From Pascua guehoae (lineage: Eukaryota > Basidiomycota > Tremellomycetes > Trichosporonales > Trichosporonaceae): a DNA stretch of 64,000 nt. The notes under the pieces were generated by a model. It saw nothing but the letters and a program-made list of their open reading frames with translations. It ran no database searches and had not been told where the DNA came from. Positions 11,512-22,854 of this stretch are shown piece after piece. Numbering within the stretch: the stretch's first letter is position 1; every line of letters starts with the position of its first letter. The stretch spans positions 1,690,117 to 1,754,116 of the forward strand of contig BCJX01000002.1 of assembly GCA_001600415.1 (NCBI GenBank), in the 5' to 3' direction. Made by a program: the position numbers and the translations under genes.

Positions 11512-13035
11512 GGTGGCCGTGGCGATGGGTAGCGACGGCAGTGGCTAAGGAGGCGGCGGGCGCACAGGCAAAGGCGTCAAGGATGCGTCGGCGTCGTGGA
11601 CACAAGTGGTGTGGTGGCGCAAGTGTGGATTTGGACAAAGAGTATTGCTGTTGAAATGTATCAGCAATCGAAAGACGGCATGAAGAAAGCGAGGATGGGT
11701 GCCACAGGCGGCGCGCGCGGTGCCGCCGAGGCTGGAGTGGACGGAGCTTGGGTGGTGCTAAGCGGCGCAGCACGTGTGCGCCCCCACAGGTGGCAAATAC
11801 TCACTTGATCCAGTGGATCTGTTGCTTGCAATGCGAAGCGAAGGTTGAGAGAAGTGAGGGGACGACGATGAATCAATGGCGAGTTGGGTGTGGGGGGGCG
11901 CGTTTGTGCTTCTTTGAACAGGCGTCTGTCTTGCTTGATGCAGAAATGGATATTGATTGGATCGGTGGAGCACCGCGGGGAGCGACGGGTGGTCAGGTGC
12001 AGGATAGTCGAACTGCAAAACAAGGCCCAAGGGCGGATCCGGTGCAGTGGGTAGATGACCGATGGGATGGTACCGCGTGCAGTCAGGCAGCTGGCAGCTG
12101 GCAGCAGTGTCGTTCAAATCGTGCGTGCAAGGTGTGTGTGCGCGAGGGGGCTGCCTGCAGGGGCAGAGAAAGGAAGGAAGGACACCGCCAGGAAAGGCAG
12201 GCTGGGTAAGCGTGCCTGGGATAACGTGGTGTGCCTTGACAGCTTTGATTGCTCTGGTGGCGATCGCGCAATCCAACAGACCCGAAGGATACCCGTTGGC
12301 AGGCCGGTACGGCGGTACGGTATACGGTACCGTTGGGTGAATCGACGCGTTGCGCAGATCGTAGATGCCGGCTGAACAAGCTGCTCAAGACGGCAGGTAC
12401 AGGTGTCGGACGATGAGGTTGGCTAACTTCAGATAATCTCCGGGCGAGAGGAAGGGTGTTTGATATCCGACTTGAGAAAATCCGCGGCGAACGAGGGCAG
12501 GACGGGGGCGAGAGGCAAGGTCACGTCGTGAATGTACGGCGCGGTAGTCACGTCGTCGCGCGAGAGGCGCGAGGGGCTTGCAGGGATGGGGATGCGTGGG
12601 TGTAACCGCGAGGATGGAGAGAAAAGAGAAATGGGGCGGTGAGGTGATGTGGAGAGGAGAGTGGAGGAAGATGAAGTTGGGACAGCTGTACAGCGACAGA
12701 GAGAGGACTAGCCCAACGCTCGCTAGTGTACGCTCGGTCGTTGGTTTTGGGCAACACACACCAGAGCTACCGACGGCAGCAATAATCAAAGGTGGTGGGT
12801 CGTGTACGGTATGGTACAGATGTTAAAACAAAGTACAAGGGCGGCGCACAGCACGGTCGAGCAAGGGGGCCGCAGGCGCGCAGGCACTCTGTCACGGACG
12901 ATTTAGCCAGTTGTGACCAGCTGTGCCAGGGTACAGGTGGACAGATTGGGTGTGTTTCCCTGTGCTGTCAAGCCATGTACATGCAATGCAGAGTGCTAGA
13001 GTGACGTGGTGAGACGTTGGGCGCGTGCCACAACA

Positions 13036-13080
13036 CTAAGGCCCGCCCCCGGCGGGCCGACCTACCCTCCCAAAGCACTG
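13036..13080. repeat. GC-hairpin dispersed repeat, copy 1
   Basis: CTAAGGCCCGCC-CCC-GGCGGGCCGA then CCTACCCTCCCAAAGCACT. The arms at 13040-13047 and 13051-13058 are perfect. The hairpin and flanks recur at 16775-16830. Confidence 0.85.
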
Positions 13081-14919
13081 ATAGGGGGAAAGGGGGTGGG
13101 GCGGGGTGGGACACCATTCACAACACAGTGGCGTTTCGGCTTCAAAGGGCACAATGGTGTGGGTGTGGGTGGGTGTGGATGGCGGCGGCAAAGGGGCAAC
13201 GGGTGGGGGAGGGCGGGGTCTGCACGAGCCCGCCGGTTACAGTAGATTAGAACTGCTCAACTGCTGCGACGGGACGGAGGGTTGAAGGGGGAGAGGGAAA
13301 GGAAGGGCGTCCGAGGGGAGAGGGGAGGGGAGCATAGCGTACCACACACACACACCACACCAGCAGACACAGGTACAGATTTGACGACGACTGCGCCTGC
13401 GGCCAAGGAGCGGGCTCTCTTCTGCCTTTGTCCACAGCATGCCCAGGATGCCCAGGGCTCCCAGGGATTTAGTGGACAAAATAAGCCAACGTGGCGTCGA
13501 TAATGCGACAAGATTCCCTGCACTACAGGTGTTAGTCGGGGCCCTGTGCCCTCCGTGTCCTCTGTCTGGCGATTGCTGGTATTTTTCAACACGAGAGCGG
13601 TGCCTTGATGGTTCCAAGGCCACAAAGTATGATGCCTCGCCGACCAAAGAAAAGATCACATGGCACCCCTGATCCAACATCAACCTCTCCCACCCGACCG
13701 AGGAAACGGGAAAGCGGAAAGCCGGGGTAAAGGGCAACTGAGCAAAGGGGTTGGGTACTCCGTTATAAGCGCGCTAGTGCAGCGACAACATGCATATCAC
13801 CTCGTGTCGCCTTTCTCCTGCTCGTGTTGCTCTTCTCCTGTTCCACAGTTGTCAAACCGGACGGCATCCACAGTCAGCCAGCCACCTACGAAAGGAGTGG
13901 AGAAAATGCGGAACACATTCCTCAGCGAGTTCTCGACCGCCAACGCTGGCCCAGCATATAATACAACTTCGCAGAGTACGGAAGTAGAGGAGTGAGCCGA
14001 GTTGAGCGTCCCAACAGTGCCTATCAAGGAGCCGAGCAAGGGGGCGGCCGCCCCATGCCTGGCGGCTGCTGGCGGCTTGGCACGTCTTGCCGCCTTGCCG
14101 CTGATACAGTGCAGGTATTAAATGTTTCTCCGATCCCTACGGACCCTGCTCATTGCCCTGCTCAAAAGCGCATAGGCATCCTGGATCCTGGATGGACTGT
14201 CACCTCGGGCAAGCAAAAAAGCGGCCCCTCGTCTTGGGATGACGTGAGCCTTTCATGCCAGCATGCCGTCATTTTTCACCCCGAACACCTCGAGCATGCG
14301 CGCAGCGCGTTTTCGACCCAGGTACTCACTTGTACGCTTCTGCATCGATACAACTACTGCAGTACAAGTACAGGACGCCGCGTCCCCCTGTACGCCAACT
14401 CCACTCCACTCCACTCCACACGCCCGAATGAGGCATCTGTCAGGCGCACAAGCGGCAGGCAGGGCACGCACCTCAAGGCAACTGTCCGTCAGGATGGTCC
14501 CACCGCTTGACAGATGCAGCAACAATGTAGACGAGGACGTCCATCTTTCCGAGTTGGTCTCTTCAACGGCCACCTCGCTCTGGCCGTCGTGATCGCCGTC
14601 TACACGCTCCACGCTTGACGATCCCAAAGGCCAAAGGCGCAAAGGCGCACAGGTGCGCTGCAGACGCAGCAACTGCTTTAGGGCGGCCATGCCACTGTAC
14701 GGATCATCGATCCACAGGCGGGTCATTACTCCAGACAATCATTGTGCTGCGTACTGTACTGTACCTTTTCTGTTGGTATACACATTCAACCTAACCAGTC
14801 GGATGTCAGCTGTCCGATCCGGCCCGGCTCCAGAACGTCGGAAGAGAATCCTGTACCTCGTGACACAAACCATAATGGAACGCCAAACAGCTAATTGCCG
14901 AGCTTACAGAGAGAGTACG

Positions 14920-14929
14920 TATAAAAAGG
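14920..14929 (+). promoter_or_regulatory. TATA-like element upstream of SDR1
   Basis: TATAAAAAGG lies about 400 bp before the SDR1 start. That distance is long, so it would imply a long or intron-containing 5' UTR, or it serves an unseen transcript. Confidence 0.35.
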
Positions 14930-15326
14930 CCAAGGTCGCGCGCATGAGCGCCACAATGTGGCGTACACGCCTCGGCGCCATGAAAGCACCCCACGCCCTC
15001 CCAATCATGGCCGCCCACAGCTCGCACGTACACCACGGACCGGGACGGGACGGAAGCAGGGGAAGGCATGACGACACCGACGCCGCTCGCTTGTTGTCGG
15101 GCGGTTCAAGGCGTGGAGTGTGCGCCCATGAGGACGCCGAGCATACGGTGGCTGCGTCCAGACCATGCCGACTACGGCTGTGCCCGAGGGCAGGATGCGC
15201 AGCACGCCCCGTTCAAGTCGGGCAAGTCTTCAGAGCTTCAGAGGCTCTGTGAAAGCTGACATACCCACTGCTGCATCCTAACATTCGCACATCACCAACT
15301 CTAACACCAATACTACTCTCAGCAGA

Positions 15327-16490
15327 ATGGCCTTCAACCCGCTCAAAGGAGTCGCCCTCATCACCGGTGCTGCGTCTGGTGTGAGTGCTGCCAGCGACGC
15401 CAGGGCTCTACGAAGCACAGCCCACCACGACTGGTCACACGCCAGCACGGGGGTCTGTGTGCGGCATGCGGCATGAACGTCGCAGGCGTAGGCACAAATT
15501 GTGCCCAAGCCCATCCCTCTGTGATGACGGAAACCCGCCGCAATGACGCTGACGTGTCTCAGATTGGCGCAGCAACCGTGCGCGCCTTCATTCGTGCGGG
15601 CGTCACGCGCATGTCGATCGCGGACGTGCAGGACGACAAGCTCGCTGCGCTCAAGGATGAGTTCAAGAGCAAGATTGACATTGAAGCCATTGTGTGCAAT
15701 GTGGCCGACGAGGCCGCCGTCAAGAACATGGTGTCGACCACTGTGAACAAGTTTGGACGCATCGACTACGCCGTCAACTGCGCTGGCGTGGCGGGCAACC
15801 CGGCAAAGATTGCCGACATTTCCAACGACGAGTACAACCGCACGGTCGGGATCAACCAGAACGGCGTGTTCTACTGCCTCCGCGAGCAGATTACTCAGAT
15901 GGAAAAGCAAGAGTTCACCCCAGGGTGAGTTGAACCCGAGCTCGCAGAGGCTGCACGTGCATGCTGCAAGGCAGCTGACAATAGCGACGAGGCCGAGCCT
16001 CGACACCAGCGCGGTTCCATTGTCAATATTACGTCCGTCGCAGGTCTCATCGGCGTTGCAGCGCTCCCTGCATACACAGCCTCCAAGCACGCTGTTATCG
16101 GCCTGACCAAGACGGCCGCACTCGACTATGCCGGCCGTGGCATTCGTATGTGAGTCCTGCCAGACTCGGCACTGGGTGCGCCCAGCAAACAACGCAGGCC
16201 AAGAGATGGCTGCTCCCTCCCGCAGCCTCCAATACCATGAGACGTTTTTTTCTCTACGACCATGAGCCCTACTGACACCCAGCAACGGCATTGCCCCCGG
16301 ATACATTGATACTCCCATGACGGCGCAGTTCAAGGGCGAGGAGGCCAAGGCTCTCATGCCGCCCATCCCCATCAAACGTGTCGGCCGCCCCGAGGAGATT
16401 GCCGACGTCGTCGTGTTCCTCGCCTCCCCGGCCTCGTCGTACATGGTTGGCACCACTGTGACAGTCGACGGCGGCCTTACCATCACCTAA
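15327..16490 (+). CDS. Classical short-chain dehydrogenase/reductase, copy 1
   Basis: NAD(P)-dependent oxidoreductase; substrate unknown. Four exons close to 262 aa: 15327-15380, 15563-15924, 15985-16149, 16283-16490. The Rossmann motif is TGAASG|IG, split by intron 1. It is followed by NCAG, catalytic Ser in NITSVAG, catalytic [14 protein letters not shown] and the typical C-terminal TVTVDGG. No signal peptide or membrane segment. It is paralogous to the next gene: introns 1 to 3 are in the same positions and exons 2 and 3 have identical lengths (362 and 165 nt) in both. The best general match is to 3-oxoacyl-reductase or glucose-dehydrogenase-like SDRs, but the sequence does not decide the reaction. 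Confidence 0.9.
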
Positions 16491-16774
16491 GACTAAACGG
16501 TTGCTGGATTTGCGAGGCACAAGGGCCATCTTTTGGCACCAGGGAAACAGGAAGTTGGAGTATAGAGTAGCAAAACAGGCAAAACAGGCATGGGACATTA
16601 TTGTTGTCAAACGTGGATCACGTTGCGTCAGAGAATGCACAGAATTGTGGGGCGCACTGGTGAACGATTGGGGCATGCCGCGTTGCAGGCGCGCGCGCAG
16701 CGACGCCGCCGTGTCTGGAGGACGGCCTGTCGAGACCGTACCTCTGTCAAGTCAGGTGTATGAAAGTCAGAAAA

Positions 16775-16830
16775 CTAAGGCCCGCCCCTGGCGGGCCGAC
16801 CCACCCTCGACTATCTAATCCCCCAAAGCA
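16775..16830. repeat. GC-hairpin dispersed repeat, copy 2
   Basis: CTAAGGCCCGCC-CCT-GGCGGGCCGA, then CCCACCCTC and, after about 10 extra bases, CCCCAAAGCACTT. It matches copy 1 at 13036-13080 in the hairpin and both flanks. Confidence 0.85.
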
Positions 16831-16836
16831 CTTCCA

Positions 16837-16868
16837 GGACGGCCCCCTCCCGCCTGGGGGGGCCGTCC
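16837..16868. repeat. 11-bp inverted repeat next to hairpin copy 2
   Basis: GGACGGCCCCC (16837-16847) and GGGGGCCGTCC (16858-16868) are perfect arms around a 10-nt spacer. A stem-loop would form on transcription. Confidence 0.85.
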
Positions 16869-17546
16869 CAGAGCCAACGCAGGCTTGGCGTGCTTGTTGC
16901 TCGGCACACCCGTCATGGAAGCCACCACGCGGCTGGGGATGCGACGGATCTCATCAATGCGGTACGCACGGGGGCTATTAAGAGGGACATACCGGTCCAA
17001 CATAATCAAAACAGCCGGTGTCGCCGGGGTCAACGACGCAACACGGCATGACGGAATTCCGGACACCGACCACGGGCCCGAGCACCTGCCTCGTGGCGCC
17101 GCGCAGCGGCCATTTGACCCCGTTTGGCACGCTTGGAGGTCACTACTGTAGCGGTGCGGATATGGCCGGATTGTGTCTGTAAATTACGTCAACTGCCGAG
17201 GTTGCCGAGCAGACAGACGTGACGACGTGGGCCCCACGGGCACTATCTGATTGCCGGCGGCCTCCACCGCAAAGTATACCCGCGTGTGCTCAATTGTGTA
17301 CGGTATACCGCTACATTACACCAAGTGCTGCTACTAGGTATGTATCGACCGCTTGAACGCTCGCCGCTATGGCCGCTTGTTTACGGCTAGTCGAGCGGCC
17401 ATCCATGTGACTCTTTCAGAGGTCCATTCCGCTACCCGCTCTCCTGTACATATCCTTCCTTTCTTCCTTTCGTGTCGGTCTGTTCTTCTTGCCCATCCAC
17501 CACCACCCCCTTCCGCTTGCCCACCTCACTCACCTCTGAACACGAC

Positions 17547-19081
17547 ATGGAAGGCGTCGCTCTCATCACCGGTGCAGCCTCTGGGGTACGTCGCCCCCGC
17601 CGCGGCCTCGCCGCTGACAATAGATTGGCTTTGCGGCCACCCGCGCCTTCCTCGCCAAGGGCTCGAGGCGCGTCGTCATGACCGACCTGTCGGACAAGCT
17701 CGCGGCCCAGCGCGACGTGCTCGCCAAGGAGTTCCCCAACGCCGACATTCTCGCCGTCCCGTGCAACGTCGCCGACGAGAAGGCCGTCGTGAGCCTCTTC
17801 AAGACTGCGGTCGACAAGTTTGGGAGGATCGACTATGCCGCCAATTGTGCGGGCATTGCCAAGGGTGCCCCGTTCCCCCAGCTCTCCCTCGACCAGTACA
17901 AGCAGGTCACCAATGTCAACGAGAACGGCGTCTTCCTCTGCATGCGCGAGGAGATCGCACAGATGCTCAAGCAGGACTATGCTCCGTGAGTACTAGGGTT
18001 CGGACAGAGCCGGGGGTGGGTAGACGTTCTGATACTGGCCTGAGGGGGAACCAGGCTGAGTTGAAGAGCTGGGAGGAAGTGAAGCAAGAGTGGCAGTGGA
18101 GAGAAAACCACTAGAGACCATCTTCTACGGGATTGCATGCGCGGCACGCGACCAATGACAACATTTACGTGCCCATCCTTGTGGGTCTGGTCGCGACGGG
18201 TTGCTTGCCCACGGGCATCTCGTCCAACGTTGTCATGACGCGCATGGCAAAGGGCGACGAGCCCGCGATCGTGGTTGACCTGAGCGGGTCTTGGCAGGCA
18301 AAGTCGTCAATGCGAATCTGAGCTCGAACCATGGTGGGGGCGGCGCACGAGCGTAGCAACAGCCAAGGGTTCAGGCGGGTTCATGGATGAGGCCCACGAA
18401 TTTGCATGCGGCACAGCAGAATGCAGGAATAGGTTCCAATGGACGAACAGTGCGGAGAGAATGACGCCTTGACACTGTCCGCCGACGACGCACAGACTCG
18501 TTTCAGCAAACCCAGCTGACATTCAGCGCCAAGGACGAGCGGCGCAAGCAGCGTGGTGCAATCGTCAGCATTGCCTCCATTTGTGGCCTCCGCGCCATTC
18601 CCGGCAGCGCCAACTACATTGCCGCCAAGCACGCCGTCATCGGCCTCACAAAGTCTGCCGCCTTGGAGGTGTCCGCCCAGGGTATTCGCTGGTAAGTCGA
18701 AGAGCGGGCTGTGCGATCCATTCTTGTGCATTGCGCGAGCGGGCCCATTATTGTGCCCTTGTCCCTCCCTCCATGCAAGTCGCTGACAAGGCAGCAACGC
18801 CATCGCCCCCGGCTGGATTGACACGCCGGTAAGTGCTCATTCCGATTAGTTCAGGCCTCCGATAGGTCACAATGCCCTACGCTCATGCGACTCAGATGAC
18901 CAACGTCCTCCCCGAGACCAAGGCGCTGCTCGAATGGGGCACCAAGCCGGACCGCACGGCCATGGCCCGCATGGGCCTCCCCGAGGAGATTGCAGACATT
19001 ATTGTCTTCCTGTGCACCGAGGAGGCGTCGTTCGTCACGGGCTCCACCTGGACTGTGGACGGCGGTTACTCTGTGTACTAG
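17547..19081 (+). CDS. Classical short-chain dehydrogenase/reductase, copy 2
   Basis: Paralogue of the preceding gene. Five exons close to 261 aa: 17547-17585, 17624-17985, 18527-18691, 18795-18828, 18896-19081. Motifs: TGAASG|IG, NCAG, catalytic Ser in SIASICG, YIAAK, IAPGWIDTP|MT and the C-terminal TVDGGYSVY. Compared with copy 1 it has an added intron inside IDTP|MT and a long 541-nt second intron (17986-18526). It probably arose by tandem duplication and then diverged, since the sequences now differ at many surface positions. Substrate unknown. Confidence 0.9.
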
Positions 19082-19950
19082 GCCAAGGATAGGAGGGCAG
19101 CCCATATTGCACTGGACAGTATAAGAAGAAGAAACAAAAAGGAAGGCAGAAGAAGATTATGAGTGGCTTGCGACGACATGCTATGGCATTACGATGTGCA
19201 GTGGAGACTGGCGTTGAGTGCTGCCCAGAAAGGCATCGCGGTCATTCATCATGGCTCACTACCCGCGAGGCCATCAAAGGCTGTGCAGGTATTATCATCC
19301 TTGGTTATGACTGGAGGTTGTGGAGCGCCCCCCCCCCCCCCCAAGGTACAGGTGCGACCAGAAATGATGGAGACTGCCACGTTACGCTCGGTGACTCGTG
19401 CCGGAAATGCCATCTCCCACCCTTGTCTCGAGACTGCAGTCCTCCATGTTGTAGAAACGAGGCGAACGAGTTTACATGAGGAAGAGTACAAAGGCAAGGT
19501 TGAACCAGGGTCGAGCGAGGGACCGACCGACCGACCGACCGACCGACCACGTAACAGGAGCGAACGGCAGTCCCAACACTTCATGTGTACATGGTGGACA
19601 TAACCACATGGTAGAATGTTACCCTGCTGCACGGCTTCGCGCCATCGGATTGAGGTGCAGAGTGCCCACGCTCAACACCACATGCGACCGAGCTCAAGGT
19701 GCAAGTCTCAATACTTTCCGGCTGCACCTGTACCGACCCGCAACGCAGACGCCTGAACGGTCTCAAGATAGCGAGTGGGCTGCCTCGAGACACTACCAAC
19801 TCACTCTCCACATAAACAGAAGCAGACACTCGTGCTCGTTGCATGTACGTCATCGTCGTGGGTGATGTTGCTGCGATGGTCCGAAACATGAAGAGAGCTT
19901 CGACCCTCCAGCAACACCGCTCATCAATGAAGACACACTTTTCAGGAACA
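19082..19950. other. Spacer downstream of SDR2
   Basis: No gene seen. It contains a C15 homopolymer (19328-19342) and a (GACC)7 microsatellite (19521-19548). Confidence 0.6.
19521..19548. repeat. (GACC)7 microsatellite
   Basis: Seven uninterrupted GACC units. Confidence 0.95.
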
Positions 19951-20032
19951 ATCGCTATGGCTTAGTGGGAAAGCGCCAGGCTCATATTCGTATGATACCT
20001 GGAGATCGCAGGATCGAAACCTGCTGGCGATA
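19951..20032 (+). tRNA. tRNA-Met(CAU), initiator-type, with 10-nt intron
   Basis: Acceptor ATCGCTA pairs fully with TGGCGAT (one G-U). D-arm GCTT-AGTGGGA-AAGC. Anticodon stem CCAGG/CCTGG encloses CTCATA, a 10-nt intron and A. T-arm GCAGG-ATCGAAA-CCTGC. Discriminator A. The A1:U72 pair and the T-loop AUCGAAA (A54, A60) are eukaryotic initiator features. The third stem pair is A29:U41, so the usual run of three G:C pairs is broken. T-rich DNA follows, with TTTTT near 20063. Confidence 0.85.
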
Positions 20033-21573
20033 AATTATTATTATTTCATTGTGTCCTCTTTTTGCTCCTTTTTGTTTGTGGCACACCGAACCTTGATTGA
20101 TGGCCATATTGTCCACTCGGCCCTACTGAATCAACGATATCCGACTGTCTATAACCCGGAGCACACGGAAGGTCCTCAGCGGCGCTTAGACGTTGGCCGT
20201 CGGGTTGGCTGGTCACCAGCACGAGCAAACATACCCCACGAACCCCAGCGTGTCCAGCCATACCCGGCTAGGTGCTCGAGGACCCGTGCGGCCGTCACAG
20301 TCGCAAAGGACCGAAAAGCAGCCGACGTGTGCATGGAAATTAAGGGGCCCAACAAGGCCAGAGTTGGCGATGTCCAGTCCATCGTGCGAGATCGGACCCA
20401 GTTCAAGCCCCATGGGACGCTAGCTCGAAAACCAGCTAGCCCAAGTTGCGCTGGACATGTAGACGGGGTCTTTAGTGGGCTCTTAGCAGAGTAGGCTAGC
20501 GCACCCTCCCGGAAACGGTCCGGTACAGCATCCGTAGTCCACATATACTGTGCTGTGGTTGGCTAGACGGCACGCGTCCGTCCAACGCGCTCTGGGGACC
20601 GTCTCAACGCGTCGCGTACTGCCAGTCACACGACTGGCTGATACTAGCTGCGGTGATCCGTTGCCCCACAGCGCGCCTAGCTCTCCACATTCCACATTGT
20701 CCGGTATGAGATCCATAGGTTGCGCTAACATTGATGTTTCGGCTCGCCCATGCCTTGCTCATGTCGCCAAGGCCCTGTACTCAATTGTCTCGTGCGCCAA
20801 TCGCAGCGTCTTGGGTGCTCGTTATCTCCATGAAGATCTGTACTCCATATCACCAGTGTGCGGCGTTTACCGAACAAAAAGTGCAACCAGTCAGAAGAGT
20901 CGGAAGTACCAGGGAGATTGTACTTTGTGAGGAGGGTGGGGTCCCTCAGAGGCATTGGCGTGTTTAGTATGTGATGTTCCCGTACGGATATTGTTGTGAT
21001 TATCCCCGCACTGTGGCCCAGGTGTAGTAGTGTCGCCCCAGCTATACAGCAAACTACATGCGGCATTACTGTCACGAAACGGAATAGCGTTGGTGAAGAG
21101 AGGACTCTAACCTCTTGCTCTAACCTCCTGCAGCCCCTAAGCTACCTCACCGCTATACCCGCTAGACCGGCCGCCGGGGATAGGACGCGACGCGACGCCA
21201 ACTACCCAACCACCTCCACACTCAAACGACCATCAGTAGTCCCCATGAACGTGACCACCCAGAAAGGTCCATCTGACGGACACCCCGCCACCAGCTGAAC
21301 CGAAACACCGCGCCAAGCGGATCCGGACCGGAGTGGGCGTGGGCCAGTGTATTGCCATCGGAAATGCTGCCGTGGGTGGGTGTCTGCCGGAATCTCGTCT
21401 CTCGTCTCCTCGAAAGCTTACGACGATAACATGGCACGAGGCACACCCTTCTGAGTTTCGGAGAAGGCACCGACTGCCAATATTATGCATGCCAGCGCCG
21501 CCGTGTCAGAGTAACAAGTTCCAGCACACGGGAACGACCAAGCACCCCCCCGGGAACTGGACCCCACGTGAGG

Positions 21574-21641
21574 CCCTGCCACCATCCACTACCCCGCCAC
21601 GTTAGGCCCCTGCCATCACCCATTCCGCCGCCACGTTAGGC
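21574..21641. repeat. 34-bp tandem duplication
   Basis: Two head-to-tail units, each starting CCCTGCCA and ending CCGCCACGTTAGGC, with a few substitutions between them. Confidence 0.85.
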
Positions 21642-22732
21642 TTCCGGGCATGCGTGAGCTATACCATACAAGCGTTGTCTGAAACGACCTAATCCGACGC
21701 GTGCGCGCGTCTGTCCATACACGCGTCGTAGCTTACTCTGCCATGCTAAATCTGCTAGTGCGCGCCGAACAATAGTGATATTTTCACAAAGTCGGCCGTT
21801 CCCTCGGGTGGCTTCGGTTGCGAGACCAATCGACTGTGGTTGGTGTATGTCCGCGTTTTCCGAAACACCTGTCCGGGACACCGTTCCGGGTCTAATGATT
21901 GTGGCTACAGTGGGGCTCATGATGCGCGCACTGTATGTTGCAGTGTAGTGTGTAGTGTAGGTACCGGCTGTCTCGGCTGTCTCATGGTTGTGGCTGTGGT
22001 CTGTGGTCGTGCTGACGGTTTGTGGGATAGGCAAACGTGCATAGTGGACGGCCAAATCTGTACCGCCAGGTCTAGTCGTGACACAGCTGATCACACACCG
22101 CTCATCAACTCCCGAAACATGGCCATCTGCGGGCACGTAGCACGCCGACTCGTAAAACAGACTGCTAAAGTCGTTCGGAGCATACTCTGTTGCTCCCGAG
22201 AAGGCACGTTTATGATGGACATGTGGGCTACGGGATCTTCAGACACATCTTACGTGTCGACAGTGGCGAGACCGAGCCGGCATGCCGGTAATTTTGGCAT
22301 CCCGTGCAGCTAGACAACTTGGCGGTGCGTGGGACGCGTCCTCCACGAGTGTTTGAGGTGGGGGATATAGCGCCTTGGGGGCTGCTAGTGCAGGGCGTAC
22401 AAACCACAGTGCTGCCTCGCGCCGTTCCGACCATTCCTAAAACTGAGCCTTGGACACGTCCATTGGGCCTCGTTCGCGTGCAACTTGGTGCCTTGTTAAC
22501 TGCGACGATCCGACCATTTGTGATGGGCGATAGTGCACGTACGATAGTGTCCCATGAAGGCTCCTAAAACACACACAAGTCTCTTCATGGGCGTGTCATC
22601 TAACGCGAATCGGTAAACTTGAACCATGGCGTGCGTGGCTTTCGGAATCAGTCTGTTCACTAGCACTTGTCCATGTCAACACGTACCGCCGTCCCGGGTA
22701 CTGAACACCGTAGGCATGACCACGTCAAACGA

Positions 22733-22740
22733 TATAAAAG
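22733..22740 (+). promoter_or_regulatory. TATA box of the CPL1-like gene
   Basis: TATAAAAG lies 115 bp before the start codon, followed by a CT-rich leader. Confidence 0.65.
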
Positions 22741-22854
22741 GACGAGATACTTGTCCTGATCTCCTCATCCAGTCGCCCATCGCTGTCTCTCTCTCTAGTC
22801 CGCCTCCCCTCGACACTCTCTTTTGCCTCACCCCCAGTCATTCTTTTTTCGACC

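Larger units (their letters stand above)
11512..15326. other. Long spacer between divergent NIK1 and SDR1
   Basis: 3.8 kb with no ORF I can support: the frames present have no recognisable motif or coherent splice pattern. The NIK1-proximal part (11512 to about 12400) is a likely 5' UTR and promoter. It contains a GC hairpin repeat (13036-13080), pyrimidine tracts around 12600-12700 and 13800, and a TATA-like element (14920). A non-coding RNA or a highly diverged gene could hide here. Confidence 0.5.
16491..17546. other. Spacer between the tandem SDR genes
   Basis: 1.06 kb with hairpin repeat copy 2 (16775-16830) and a second palindrome (16837-16868). The last 150 bp are pyrimidine-rich and form a likely promoter for SDR2. 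No gene seen. Confidence 0.6.
20033..22854. other. Long spacer before the CPL1-like gene
   Basis: 2.8 kb with no supported gene. It contains a 34-bp tandem duplication (21574-21641) and TG-rich low-complexity sequence around 21930-22010. The last 150 bp hold a TATA box for the next gene. Confidence 0.55.

Noticed and set aside
12385..13737. Several 60-166-aa frames in the NIK1-SDR1 spacer
   Set aside because: They are low-complexity (Pro/Ser or Gly/Arg) products of GC-rich pyrimidine tracts, overlap each other on both strands and show no conserved motif.
15278..16486. 402-aa minus-strand frame over SDR1
   Set aside because: It covers SDR1 exons and introns in antisense; the SDR motifs and splice sites on the plus strand explain the locus.
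18133..18321. 62-aa frame inside intron 2 of SDR2
   Set aside because: Short, without motif or its own splice or promoter signals; most simply intron sequence.
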